DNA of 64,000 nucleotides from Stomoxys calcitrans (GCF_963082655.1 NC_081553.1:124206578-124270577); one strand, 5' to 3'; shown: positions 19,419 through 30,189, numbered from the stretch's first letter. Numbers and translations are program-made. Notes: a model not told the origin generated them from the sequence alone.

Positions 19419-19653
19419 TGTTATGTTTGCTTGTTGTACGGTGCATATTTCAGAAAGGTGTAGGGTGACACGGTGGCTTTGCCGGCTACTCGTCGATTTG
19501 GGTAGGTTCTTCACCGTGAAATACACTTGCAAACGAAAACATAAATTCTTCGTGTCCAGAAATACATAAAAAAAGGATTTGAGGTTATCGGACTGACAAT
19601 ATAAAAGAAAACACGACCAATAAAGGCCTACACTCGGGGATTAACGTCAGACA
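19419..19653 (-). repeat. 5' LTR of the Ty3/gypsy element
   Basis: 235-bp partner of 11503-11737. In sense orientation it starts TGTCTGACG and ends CATAACA. A TTTATATTG stretch in the sense strand is a possible TATA-like element; no canonical AATAAA is seen in the sense strand. Confidence 0.92.
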
Positions 19654-19658
19654 TTTGG

Positions 19659-20083
19659 CGAATGAACTGAAATATTACACAATGACTTCTACAATGTTCA
19701 GCACTTATTTATGGTCCGAATCGGACTATAACCCAAAAAGTAATTGCGGATTTTTCATATAGTCGGCGTTGACAAATTTTTTCACAGCTTGTGACTCTGT
19801 AATTGCATTCTTTCTTCTGTCAGTTATCAGCTGTTACTTTTAGCTTGCTTTAGAAAAAAAGTGTAAAAAAAGCATATTTGATTAAAGTTCATTCTAAGTT
19901 TTATTAAAAATGCATTTACTTTCTTTTAAAAAATCCGCAATTACTTTTTGGGCAACCCAATAGCTCCAATAGCATATCAGTTGTTATTCAATATTCTTTG
20001 TTTGCCTAAAAAGAGATACCGCGGAAAGAACTCGTCAAATGCGATCTATGGTGGAGGGTATATAAACTTAGCACGTTCTTACT
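19659..20083 (+). mobile_element. DINE-1-like (family A) 3' end with nested MITE
   Basis: CGAATGAACTGAAATATTACAC starts abruptly at the LTR and runs through the family A 3' section. It is interrupted by a MITE at 19732-19960, then resumes with GCTCCAATAGC and ends GGTGGAGGGTATATAAACTTAGCACG. The TTCGGCCCGGCCGAA stem-loop has been deleted between TATATAA and ACTTAGC. Left end missing. Confidence 0.8.
19732..19960 (-). mobile_element. Mariner-like MITE, one end clipped
   Basis: Same MITE as at 8762, opposite orientation. The right end GGGCAACCCAA is complete and followed by TA. The left TIR lacks its first bases (starts CCCAAAAAGTAATTGCGG), consistent with a small deletion at the insertion edge inside the DINE-1-like sequence. 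Confidence 0.88.
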
Positions 20084-20854
20084 TGTTTTTTTTTTTTTTG
20101 TTTTTTTTTTTTTTGGGTAATGTTTAGTCTGTCAGCAGTCAGTAGTAGGAGGCTAGTGACACTGTGCGGATGTGAACTCAAAAGAGTAAAAACTTTTCAT
20201 ATTTTTCATTAGGTGAAAAAAATATTGTGTTTCCTTATACTAAAGGGAGGGCCTGAGGCAACACGAATTTCTGCAGTGGATAAATTTTTTGATAATATTT
20301 TCCGCCTTAAAGAAATATCCAATGTTTATATTTGTGCAATACTTCTTGCAATTTTATCGTTAACAAAATGTCAACGTGTTTCATAACAGAATTTGTCTTA
20401 TCGAAGAGTAAACTTATGGCTAATAATTTTTTTTTGTGTGTGGTCAAATTTACTTACTGTACAATCGTAACAAATAGATGTGAACATACCTAGAAAGAGA
20501 AAACATTCAATCAATAAAATTGAATTTAGGAAAATTAGACAAGTAAAAACGCCCAACTGATCCTTGCATACCACGAATATATAGTTATGTTCAATGTAAT
20601 AGGAGTGTGCTGTTTTTTACTTCATATCTCCCCTAAACACATGCAAAGAATGTTTTGAGCCTAAAAATATTAGTAGCCTCCACAGCAGATTTGCCAAAAA
20701 AAATTCGATTTTGAAACTACCTTTGCCCAAAAGGGGTATTTTGGGGATTTTTGTAAAAAATCGGTCAGAATTTAGTTTGTTAAAGAAACTTTTATCTGCA
20801 AAACTCAAAAACAATCTCCATCCGTTTTTATTTCCTTAGAATCATTTAAATGAG
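20084..20854. other. AT-rich DNA, nothing recognised
   Basis: T-runs at 20087-20114, then about 700 bp of AT-rich DNA without a supported ORF or known repeat. Confidence 0.4.
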
Positions 20855-21270
20855 ATATCTCTACCCGTTCTCACACGGCATATTTTTTACTAGGTTTATA
20901 CGATTTTCTCCCACTGTGCAGCGTATCGATACTTTTGCCTCATCATATTTGACTGTCTTCGTGGTAAATTGTGATTTATTTTATGTGTTGGTCGGGCCGA
21001 CGAATGTCTTTCTGAACCCTGTTCCACCAAATAATACAATTTTACATTTGTCGGTCCACAGTATGTTCCCCCCGCTTTTCAATAGATATATCTTTAGAGA
21101 CCTTAAAACGTGCAACTGTATACTTCTTGGTCAGCAATGGTCCCATTCTTGAACTTTTTGCGCATCAGTTATCCCAACAATCGTGTGCAAGTAATGGCAC
21201 CAATAACAGTCAAATTTAGTACCTCTTAAATGTTTTTTAAAGACTCGGCAAGGTTCCCTTTGCTATAACT
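20855..21270 (-). pseudogene. Tc1-like transposase remnant
   Basis: On the minus strand, broken frames give LTKKYTVARFKVSKD, then WTDKCKIVLFGGTGFRKTFVGPTNT, then FTTKTVKYDEAKV. This follows the Tc1 transposase core (W-x-DESK-x-x-LFG, then RRP, then T-V-K-G-x-x-x-V). The DES motif around the catalytic Asp is degraded and several frames are needed. No TIRs identified. Confidence 0.65.
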
Positions 21271-21331
21271 CAAAATCGACAGTCATCTATAGTTGATGTT
21301 TAAGGTTTGAGTCCGAATGTTTCGGGTTTTT

Positions 21332-23546
21332 TATACCAACCACTATAGAATAGGAGGGTATATTCATTTAGTCCGTATGTATGTCCGACCGTCTGTCATT
21401 ATCACGCTGCAGCCTTCAAAAATTGAGCTATTGAAGTGAATTTCGGCACAGATACGTATTTTTGACGCAGCTAAAGTTCTTGAAAGGGCGAAATCGGACC
21501 ATATTTGAATATAGCTGCCATAAAGACCGATCTGCTGATTAAGGGTCTGATACCCATAAAAGTTGCATTTATTACCTGATATCCCTGAAATTTTAATCAG
21601 TGGGATGTTTGAAGCCTCCTGACATCCGAATTGAATATGGTTCAGATCGGACTTTATTAAGATATAGCTGCTATATAAACCGATCTTGGATCTTGACTTC
21701 TTGAGTCTGAATCTTGACTTCTGGCTGAAATTTTTCAAGTAGCGTTTGGTATGACTTCCAACAATTGTGCCAAGATGGTCCAAATCGGTTCATAATATGA
21801 TATAACTGCCATACAAACCGATATCGAGTATTGTCTTTTTGAGCCTCTAGAGTGCTTAGTTCTCATCCGAAATAAATTTTTTCGAAGAGTTGCGTTATGA
21901 CATCCAAAAACTGTCCTATATGGTGTAAATCGGTTCATAACCTGATATAGCTGCCATATAAACCGGTCTGGGATCATGCCTTCCTGAGCATTTATTATCG
22001 AATTTAGCAGAAATTTAGCATGAAGTGTTTTGTTTTGACTTCCAACAACTATGTCAAGTATGGTCTAAATCGGTTTATAATCTGATATAGCTTCCATAAA
22101 AACCGATCTTCAGATTTGATTTCATGAGCCTTTTGGGCGCAATTCTAATGCGATTTAACTGAAAATTCGTGGAATGATTTCTTCTATGACCTTCAATATG
22201 CGTGCCAAATTTGGTCTGAATCAGTCCATAATCTGATGGTCTCAACATCCAAGCAAAGTATAGCCCGAAGCGACCGACTTAAATAAGGTTCAGATCGGAC
22301 TTTATTTAGATATAGCTGCTATATAAACCAATCTCGGACCTTGATTTCTTTAGGCTCTAGAGGGCGCAAATCTAAACTGATTTGGTTGAAATTCGGCTGC
22401 TCTTAGCGTTTGGTATGACTTCCAACAAACTGTACAAAAGATGGTCCAAATTGGTCCATAATTTGATATAGCCGACATATAAACCGATCTTGGATCTTGA
22501 CTTCTTGAGCCCCTAGAGGGCGCAATTCTTATCCGATTTGGCTGAAATTTGGAATGACATGTTTCGGTATGACTTCCAATAGCTGTGCTAAGTATGGTGG
22601 AAATCGGTCCATAACCTGATATAGCTGTCATAAAAACCGATCTGGGGACTTGACTTCTTGAGCCGCAAGAGGGCGCAATTACTATCCGATTTTGCGGAAA
22701 TTCGGCGTGACATGTTTTCCTATGACTTCCACAACTGCGCTGAGTATGGTTTTAATCGGTTCATAGCCTGATATAGCTGTCATATAAACCGATCTGGGAT
22801 CTTGAATTCTTGAGCCACTAGAGGACGCAATTATTATACAGGGAGCAAATACCATCCGATTTGACTGAAATTTGGAATGGCATGTTTCGGTATAACTTCC
22901 AACAGCTGTGCTAAGTATGGTAGAAATCGGTCCATAACCTGATATAGCAGTCATAAAAAGCGATTTGGGATCTTGACTTCTTGAGCCGCTAGAGGCCGCA
23001 ATTACTATCCGATTTTGCTGAAATTCGGCATGACGTGTTTTGTTATTACTTCCAACAACTGCGCAAAGTATGGTTTTAATCGGTTCATAACCTGATATAG
23101 CTGCCATATAAACCGATCTGGGATCTTGACTTCTTGAGCCTCTAGAGGGCGTAATTTTTATTCGATTTGGCTGAAATTTTGAACAACGGCTTTTCCCATA
23201 ACCTTCAATATACGTATCAAATATGGTCCGAATTGGTCTATAGCTTGATACAGCTCCCATATAAACCGATCTCTCCATTTTACTTCTTGAGCCCCTAAAG
23301 GGCGCAATTCCTACTTGAATTGGCTGAAATTTTACACAATGACTTCTACTATGGTCACCAACATTCAATTCAATTATGGTCCGAATCGAACCATAACTCG
23401 ATAAAGCTCCAATATTATAACAATTCTCTTCTTTTGTCCTTTGTTTGCTTTAAAAGAGATATCGGGAAAAGAACTCGACAAATGCGATCTATGGTGGAGG
23501 GAATATAAGATTCGGCCCGGCCAAACTTAGCACGCTTTTAATTGTT
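21332..23546 (+). mobile_element. Chimeric DINE-like element: variant C 5' end, family A 3' end
   Basis: The 5' end (TATACCAACCACTATAGAATAGGAGGG) and the first modules to about 21655 (CTGACATCCGAATTGAATATGG, CCCATAAAAGTTGCATTTATT) match variant C, seen inverted at 55590-56395. From about 21660 all modules are family A type (TATAAACCGATCTTGGATC, TTGACTTCTTGAG), and the 3' end is family A with TTCGGCCCGGCC-type stem-loop near 23511. About a dozen 150-bp-class modules are present, more than in any other copy here. No ORF is real; the 228-codon minus-strand frame is a by-product of module periodicity. Confidence 0.78.
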
Positions 23547-23620
23547 TCTGATATTCTCACTAGGAGTCGAACCCAAAAATTAAGAGTCATAGGCTGACAT
23601 GTTAGCCTCTGCGCCTCGTT
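23547..23620 (-). mobile_element. SINE head fragment
   Basis: Directly after the DINE-like 3' end. Reverse complement shows the tRNA-like part of the SINE: an A-box-like GCGCAGAGGCTAACATG and a B-box-like GGGTTCGACTCC. The 3' half is absent. It may be a target remnant of the DINE insertion. Confidence 0.65.
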
Positions 23621-25495
23621 GAACTCCAGGAATTTACATAAGTTTATATATGGTGTATGTCAAAGGTTGGGAAGATAAAATACAACTCAGCCAAAATTCC
23701 ACAACATAATAAAATCAGACGATGGTATGAAGCGGTTAAAAACCTGACCATTGAGGTGTTATAAACGGTGTGACGAATTTTCTATACTCTTCATTTTATT
23801 GTGCATACAACATGTAGTCGCAACAAGTGCGTGATTGAGCAATAATGTGAGTCAATTGGGGTGGAACTTATTTTTTTCGCCTTTTATCGATGGCAACTTT
23901 CGTGGATTATTTTCGCTACCTTGTTTGCCTTAAGGCCTTATTAAAACTGGTATTAGAAAGCATTTTCAGTTGACGAGAAAAAAAAATAATTTAATACATT
24001 TTTGTCATTCTAATACCTCAGCTTAAATATCGTTTATGGAATGACTTTTAATTAAAGTTTAAGCCGATTCAAAATTCGATTTTTTTTTCATCTGGCACAA
24101 AATGTACAAAGCATCTTTAAATCTTTTACCAATTAATTTATCTTCATTTAATCTGCTCTTCATTATGGCAAACATGTCTTCATACATACCTAAATATGTA
24201 TGTATACACGAGTATGTATGGATGTGTAAGCGTTAGAGACTGAATTGCCGTTTCCCTTGCCAGACACCCACTCACCATCCATTTGGCAGACATGTACAAG
24301 AACATGGATTTGTTGTCACCACAAAACGCTAATAGTGTTTTCATGTTACATGTCTTCTTTGCAGCTTTTCTAACCTAACCTCTCGCACGCTGCCCTTTCC
24401 ATGGTAGTAGGTCCGTTGGCGCCTGATAGGCCACCACCACCACCATCACCAGCACCACATCAACACACTCAAACACACGCTCTGGCAACCGTTCTTAGCA
24501 CATCTGGCGATTCCAACGCCGTTTAGTGCTGCCTCTGCTGCGTTTACACAGCATGCTTTTGATGACATTTATGTTGTAAGGATTAACTTGCAGTGAAGTG
24601 CTTAAGGAGACACCCTGCCTTCGAGAGTCGCCTTGCTACTGAATGCGTGCATGTGTGGTTGTTGGGGGAAAAAAAAAAGAACGACGTCGTCCTTGTAACA
24701 AATATGAGAACACAAAGTCATACATCTCATCATCTAGTCACCCGCAACAAAGGCCGAGCATCCAACCAATATGCTGAACGGCGACCAAGGGGCTTTACAG
24801 TCTCAATATGGCGAGTCCTTAGGATAGCCTGCGAATGTGGTTTCATTAAGAGTCTGCTGCAAGGATTTGCTTCGAATACGTTTTGTGCTGCTGCTCGTTA
24901 TTTTAGTCTCTTCCCGTTTCGAGGGATATCGTTTGATTTTTTTTTCTGCTTGTGGTCTAAAAATATTGACTTTACCTACAGTTAAGGGCTTTTTGTTTGC
25001 AAGGTACCTTGACAAGCACAAAAAAAGTTAGTTAATCGATCCTATAGGATAATAGGCTGCCACAAAAACCCATTGCGGAAATGGTGGCCACTAATAAGAC
25101 GATTTAGTATTGAGCTTAAAGCAGATTTTTGTACCTTCTGCAAAGAGGGCTATAGCACGAAAACAAAGAAATTGTTTAATACCTTGCTGAGCTATATATT
25201 CTCGAGGTTGATTTTCGAAATGCTTATTCGGTAGTCTATTACGAGTCCTACCTGCATTAAATATTGCATATTTGTTTTATTAGAGCTTAATAGTACAGCA
25301 GAATATCCAATAACGCCTAGTCCAAGAATAAGTTCTTTTTTAGAAAAAACTAAGAAATTTGTAGAAAGTCCTAGCAGTATTCGTGGCCACATGTCAATAG
25401 TCGTGGCAATCGGATTAAAGGCTACACCTTCATGTTTTATACACCAAATTCTTCGGCAGGTTCGAATCTTATACGAGTACACGCTCAAACAAATG
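23621..25495. other. AT-rich DNA without recognised genes
   Basis: About 1.9 kb. It contains a CACCACCACCACCATCACC-type run near 24432-24460 and a CACACTCAAACACACG stretch after it. A 130-codon ORF at 24593-24985 has no recognised domain, is unbalanced in composition and overlaps other frames. Not supported as a gene. Confidence 0.45.
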
Positions 25496-25746
25496 AAAAT
25501 TTTGCCCATGGTCCGATTCAAGTTTAAGCTCAATGATAAGGGGCCTCCTTTTTATAACCGAGTCCAAACGGCGTGCCGCATTGCGACACCTCTTTGGAGA
25601 GAAGTTTTACATGGCATAGTACCTCACAAATGTTGCCAGAATTAGAAGGGGAAAACCACCACTGAAAATTTTTTCTGATGGTCTCACCAGGATTTGAACC
25701 CAGGCATTCAGCGGCCATGCTAACCTCTGCGCTACGGTGGCCGCCC
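25496..25746 (-). mobile_element. tRNA-derived SINE
   Basis: Near full length on the minus strand. The head has an RNA polymerase III A box (TAGCGCAGAGG, 25724-25734) and a perfect B box (GGTTCAAATCC, 25690-25700). The body holds TTTTCAGTGGTGGTTTTCCCC, GCCGTTTGGACTCGG and a TATAAAAAGGAGGCCCC segment. The 3' tail is shortened (a piece between GTCCGATTC and CATGGGCAAAATTT is missing). Minus-strand ORFs ending in GTPFGLGYKKEAPYH are SINE translation, not genes. Confidence 0.88.
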
Positions 25747-26369
25747 ATAAGCTCAAACATTGAACACAATTGCCAAGTTGGGTGTAGGATTTCTTTCTTA
25801 TTGAAATTGAATAATGGTCATAGCAGAAGTTCACACACAATTTTTTATAACCGGATGTGTCATTCCTCTCCAATACGGAACTGGTGAGACAAAATTAGAT
25901 AATCTACACTTATTTTTGGTGTCACCTGGGGTAAAAACCATGGCAGCCGGTTGTACATACCGGATTGACCCGATGGAACCCTCATCGGCAAGGGCTGCCA
26001 CCTCAGTGTACGTGTTCGTCTTTTCTTCGTCATGGGAGAGACACATCCCGGAGTGCCTTCTCCGCACGCTTCTGAAAAAAGAACCCCGGATCCTGGTTCT
26101 GTTCGGTTTGCCAGAACCGCCTTCATCATCGGTCGGTATCGGTGAGGTGTTACCGGTGCATGGAGTGGGTACATTTCCGTTCTTGCTCTGGCCTAACTTT
26201 ACTACGGGAGTATAGTCATACTGGCTATGTCGCAAGGTGCTGTGCGAACATAGCCAGCAGTGGGTCATAAGCGTCGTCGTCGTCGCTTTCTGCGTTCTCG
26301 TCGTCGGACTTTGTGACCCCCCGACCTCTCCTGTACGGCAATATACGCAACGGCGCATCCCAGCCCAAA

Positions 26370-27062
26370 TATTGCCAGGCCAGTGGCGGATGTGTATCGT
26401 TCTTGCAGTTAAACTGCTATGGACTCCGTAGCAAGATCGATGAGATTGTGGACTTTATGCGTCGGAAGAGAATATTGGTCGCAGAGATCCAGGAGACAAA
26501 GCTGACCAACACCTGCAGCTTGCACAATTGTCATGGTTACATTGTGCTACGTAAGGATCGCTCAAGGAATGGAGGTGGGGGATTGGCCTTCGTGATACAC
26601 CATTCCGTGAAACATAGACCTATCTCACCTGCGCATGGCGCTATTGACCCCTACAGTGCATGGGGATAGCAGTCAGGTCCGGTACTGCCGAGATAGAGAT
26701 ATACAACGTGTACATACCGCCGGTTGGTAGCTGTATCCAGATTAATGGCCAAGCTTACAACCCCGACATAAGTGGGTTACTATCTGGTCATGATCGTCTG
26801 GATCAAGGGGACTTTAATGGGCATCACACTTCTGGGCATTCCCCCCAGGTAACGACTAGCGTGGCATAGCTTTGGCAGAGCAGATTGAAAGCTCCACGTT
26901 TTGCATGCTGAATGAGGATGCCCCCACAAGGATTACGAGGAGGTGCAGCAGCTCGCCAGACATCTCCATTGCATCCCCTGATCTCATGAGTGACGTATCC
27001 TGGCAAGCCGTTATCTCTTTGGGGTCAGACCATCGACTGACCACCCGACTTCATAACCTCTG
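26370..27062 (+). pseudogene. L4: endonuclease domain
   Basis: In three frames: LQLNCYGLRSKIDEIVDFMRR (catalytic Asn region), VAEIQETKL (Glu motif), RNGGGGLAFVIH, then IEIYNVYIPP, QGDFNGHHT (Asp-x-Asn-x-His) and finally SPDISIASPDL..SLGSDHRL (SDH motif). All landmark motifs of the AP-endonuclease domain of LINEs are recognisable, but frames shift near 26665 and stop at 26867, so the enzyme is inactive. Confidence 0.85.
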
Positions 27063-27132
27063 AGCGCCAGATGTATATCAATCATAAGAAGGCCGATTGG
27101 GCTGGCTTCAGAGAGTATAACAATCGCTTCGG

Positions 27133-27729
27133 ATGGCCGAGAGAAAATTCCAAGACATCATTAACGCAGCAACCGCTCGCTTTATACCAGCCGGTCGAAT
27201 ACCAGAAGTGCGGCTCAATTTCCCGGCGCAAGCAGTGGTACTCGCAGACGAGCGTCATGGGATCCGTGGTATGAACCCTGTTAACCCCAGAATCAGCGAG
27301 ATGAATCTGGAAATGAACAGGGTAGTCAAGGAACATAAGCGGAATTTGTGGCTGGAATACTTGGAGCAATGTAACTTAGGCACCGGTGTAGGCAAACTGT
27401 GGTCTACTGTTAAGTCACTCTCGAACCCCAGTAGACGGGATGACAGGACCTCAGTCACTTTTGGCGAATTAACCGTGACTGATCCGAAGAGATGCGCCAA
27501 GTTGTTCAACCGTCAATTTTTTGTGCATCCCAAGAGAGACAGGGCAAGGAGGAGAGCCATTGGCCGTATTCGTGGTCTCCGAGCCGATGAACAGTCATCA
27601 CAATTTACCATGGGCGAAGTTACGAATGTCATCCGTGGCGCCAAATCAACTAAGACGTTGGGCCCCGAAGGAATCTCTACGTTGATGTTGAAGAATCTTA
27701 CCTTACCACTGTCCTCAATCTGTCTTTGA
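27133..27729 (+). pseudogene. L4: pre-RT linker and RT start
   Basis: 198-codon frame: FQDIINAATARFIPAGRIPEVR, an Arg-rich linker (KEHKRNLWLEYLEQC, GTGVGKLWSTVKSLSNP), then TSVTFGELTVTDPKRCAKLFNRQFF and VIRGAKSTKTLGPEGISTLMLKNL, the first RT block (K-x-GPDGI). The frame is lost at the internal duplication. Confidence 0.85.
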
Positions 27730-27977
27730 ACACTATTATAGTTCCCGATGTCTGCAAAAAGGGCAGAGTGATCCCAGTACTGAATCCTGGAAAAGACCGC
27801 CAAATTATCTAAGGCGTTGGGCTCCGACGGAATCTCTACATTGATGTTGAAGATTCTGGATTCACCTGGAGTTGAGTGTCTTACCACTGTCCTCAACCTG
27901 TCTTTGAACACTCTTATAGTTGCCGATGTCTGGAAAATGGGCAGAGGGATCCCGCTACTGAAGCCTGGAAAGGACCC
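27640..27977 (+). repeat. Internal tandem duplication in L4 RT
   Basis: The segment starting GCCAAATC at 27640 recurs starting GCCAAATT at 27799, offset 159 bp. Both hold GGAATCTCTAC.TTGATGTTGAAGA, TTACCACTGTCCTCAA and GTCTTTGAACACT. The second copy has 19 bp more between AAGA and TTACC. Copies differ at many sites, so the duplication is old or was patched from a related element. Confidence 0.88.
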
Positions 27978-28084
27978 GAGTTTGGGGGAGTTATATTGAC
28001 CGATCTCCCTTCTCTCACCAGTGGCAAAGACGCTTGAGGCATTACTCCTCCCGAGTCTCGTAGGAGAATTTCCATTCGCCGAGA

Positions 28085-28809
28085 ATTAACATGGATTTCG
28101 AAGACTGCGTAGCACAACAACAGCTTTGCAAGCCATCACCGCACACGTGGCATCAATCAGCCCTGGCCATATGATAGGACGGTCCTCGTGACACTGGACC
28201 TATCGAAAGCATTCGACACGGTCAGCCATGCCAAATTATTTGAGGACATCGCCAACACGTCCCTCCAGCCAGGCTTGAAACGCTGGGTCGCGAATGTGTG
28301 CCGAAATTTAGGGATAAGAAGTCGAAGCACCCTAGAGTGAAACAGGGAGTTCCCCAAGATGAGGTGATATCTCCGGCACTGTTCAACCTCTGCCTATCCT
28401 CCATTCCACCCCCTCCAGACGACATAGAGATCGTATCATATGCGGTCAACATATTGTTGACATCTGCGATAGGTTGAACGTCTATCTCAACAAACTTGCC
28501 TCATATTTTGCTGCAAGAAATCTGAAGATATCCGCCACCAAATCTTCAGCCACATTATTCACTACAAATACGCGTGTGGTGAATACTGAGTTGACTGTGA
28601 TGGTCGATGGAGAAATGATTCCGACCATCAAGTGTACCAAAATACTTGGCGTCATATTTGACAGCTCTTACACATTCTCCCCACATGCCACAGCGATTCG
28701 CGATAAAGTCAAAAGTAGAAACAAGGTCTTCAAGTCACTTGCTGGCAGAACTTGGGCTGCAGACAAAGAAACCTTGTTGACCACGTACAAAGCAATTGGA
28801 CGTAAGTAA
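28085..28809 (+). pseudogene. L4: central and late RT
   Basis: About 28185-28320 reads LVTLDLSKAFDTVSHAKLFEDI, with the first catalytic Asp. Another frame gives KQGVPQDEVISPALFNLCLSSIPPPP, then IVSYAVNILLTS, where YADD would be expected. 28474-28809 reads MNVYLNKLASYFAARNLKISATKSSATLF, then TIKCTKILGVIFDSSYTFSPH. The loss of both aspartates in the YADD position confirms inactivity. Confidence 0.85.
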
Positions 28810-29500
28810 GACTGTGGTAAGCTATGCAGCGCCAGTGTGGTCTCGTCAGCTCTGTGACACGCAGTGGAATAATATTCAGATCTGTCAGAATGCCGCCCTC
28901 TGAACTGCCACGGGCTGTCTCCTCAGTTCTCATGTGGACCACCTCCATCAGGAGACAAAGATCCTACCAGTGCGAAGACATAAGTACATGCTGTCTAAGC
29001 AATACCTTATGGGCTGTTATCGCAGAGACCATCAAAATCATTATCTTGTGGATAGATAGGCACCGCCCAGAAGCCTTAAGGTAGATCTACATGATCCAGA
29101 GCGTGAGGTTCAGCGCTACAAGAGAGAACCTCTAGATCAAGAGGCATATTAAGCAGGTCTAGACAACATTCATGCAGACACGGTAGCAGATGCGGTAAAT
29201 GGCTTCCGGGTGAATGTAGTGCTTTGAGAACGACCACCTCCCATTGCACCTGAAGAAATTGACCTCCCCCGGCAAAGCAGAGTAGTTCTGGCTCAATAAC
29301 GTTTCGGCAGATGCAACCGCCTCAACTCCTACAGAGCAAGGATTGATGCCGACGTGCAAGATGTATGTCCCGATTGTAATCAGGGACCGTACGATACACG
29401 TCACCTGTTTAACTGCCCGGCCAGACCCACTCGACTCAGACCCAGATCCCTGTTAACGCACCCCATCTCGCAGAGTACCTGGGTCTTGACACTCAACAGA
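28810..29500 (+). pseudogene. L4: C-terminal region
   Basis: Fragments in order: RPVWSRQLCDTQWNNIQICQ, ALRTATGCLLSSHVDHLHQE, RRHKYMLSKQYLMGCYR, then PIAPEEIDLPRQSRVVLAQ, NRLNSYRARIDADVQDVCPDCNQGPYDTRHLFNCP. The Cys/His spacing matches the jockey-type C-terminus. Several frameshifts. Confidence 0.8.
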
Positions 29501-29777
29501 ATCTATCAGACGAAAGATAGAACACAATAAACTGCTACAACAACAACAACAACCTTTAATATCTGTTAGAGGTGCTGGGGTATCTACAGACTTTGAATTA
29601 TAAAAATGTGACTTAGGGTCTGGGCCAGTAGTCTGTCCTTGCAGAAAATACCCAATACTTTGAAAACCACAGAACAGAAAATTCGGACTTCAAAGTTGAC
29701 GATCCCTAAACAAATTGAGGACCATGATAGCGAATTTGCACCGTCCAAACTTAATGCTGGGACAGTGCTGTGTACAC

Positions 29778-30189
29778 TAGGGTGGGTAACTTTTTTAATT
29801 GACAAGCGATTATCGAAATCGGAATCTACGACGAATTCGAAGAAAATTTGCCTTTGCTCTAGCAACCATGGGTTTTTAATGAGAAAGTCCGTCCTTGATG
29901 TGGTATCCAAATGCGGGAGCTAAATCGAAAGCTGAAACGATTTCGGCAATGTTTCAGATGGGTAATACATAGGTCATTCTGTACCAAATTTCATGCGAAT
30001 TGGTGGAAAATTGTGGCCTTATATAACTTGCATTGGCTATGATAGAACATTTCCTCGATTTTGGATATTAGACCTATGGCTACTTTGGCAAATTTTAGTA
30101 ATAGAAATTTTAGTAATAATTCGTAATAGATTCTGATTTTAATAACCGATTGATGGACTTTTTATGGTCCATACAAATTGACCCACCTC
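29778..30189. mobile_element. hAT-like MITE with 8-bp target duplication
   Basis: 412 bp flanked by GTGTACAC at 29770-29777 and again at 30190-30197. That 8-mer fits the hAT target preference nTnnnnAn. The ends are imperfect inverted repeats: TAGGGTGGGTAACTTTTTT at the left, and GAGGTGGGTCAATTTGT read inward from the right. No coding sequence. A related 5' end occurs at 60458. Confidence 0.75.

Larger units (their letters stand above)
11503..19653 (-). mobile_element. Ty3/gypsy-type LTR retrotransposon, complete
   Basis: An 8.15-kb element transcribed leftward. It has 235-bp LTRs at both ends that I read as identical, a primer-binding-site candidate next to the 5' LTR, gag and pol ORFs overlapping in a -1 relationship, and a purine-rich tract near the 3' LTR. 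Domain order in pol is protease, RT, RNase H, integrase, the Ty3/gypsy order. There is no envelope-like ORF. Identical LTRs and open ORFs imply recent insertion. No target-site duplication is evident: the left flank is a cut MITE and the right flank is a DINE-1-like 3' end. About 2 kb of A-rich (sense) noncoding DNA lies between pol and the 3' LTR. Confidence 0.93.
25940..29553 (+). mobile_element. Jockey-like non-LTR retrotransposon L4, degenerate
   Basis: Carries an apurinic-type endonuclease, RT and a cysteine-rich C-terminus without RNase H, and ends in a CAACAACAACAAC 3' tail. The leader starts with GGCAGCCGGTTGTACATACC, also found at 55495. ORF1 is not identifiable. Many stops and frameshifts, a degraded catalytic motif and an internal duplication show it is dead. 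Jockey-type placement rests on the C-terminal pattern (PEEIDLPRQSRV, RCNRLNSYRARID, CPDCN..H.F.CP). Confidence 0.85.

Noticed and set aside
22682..23368. 228-codon minus-strand ORF with repeated SRGSRSQDPRSVYM
   Set aside because: Its period is that of the DINE modules (about 51 residues = 153 bp). Similar frames open and close in other copies without conservation.
21332..23546. CRISPR-like or satellite array
   Set aside because: The regular spacing comes from 150-bp-class modules of a dispersed eukaryotic transposon. There are no unique spacers and the repeats are imperfect along their whole length.
24593..24985. 130-codon ORF in otherwise blank DNA
   Set aside because: No recognisable domain, competing frames on both strands and no splice or promoter context.
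25831..26358. 175-codon minus-strand ORF upstream of the jockey-like element
   Set aside because: It spans spacer and the L4 leader in antisense, has no domain and overlaps other frames of similar length.
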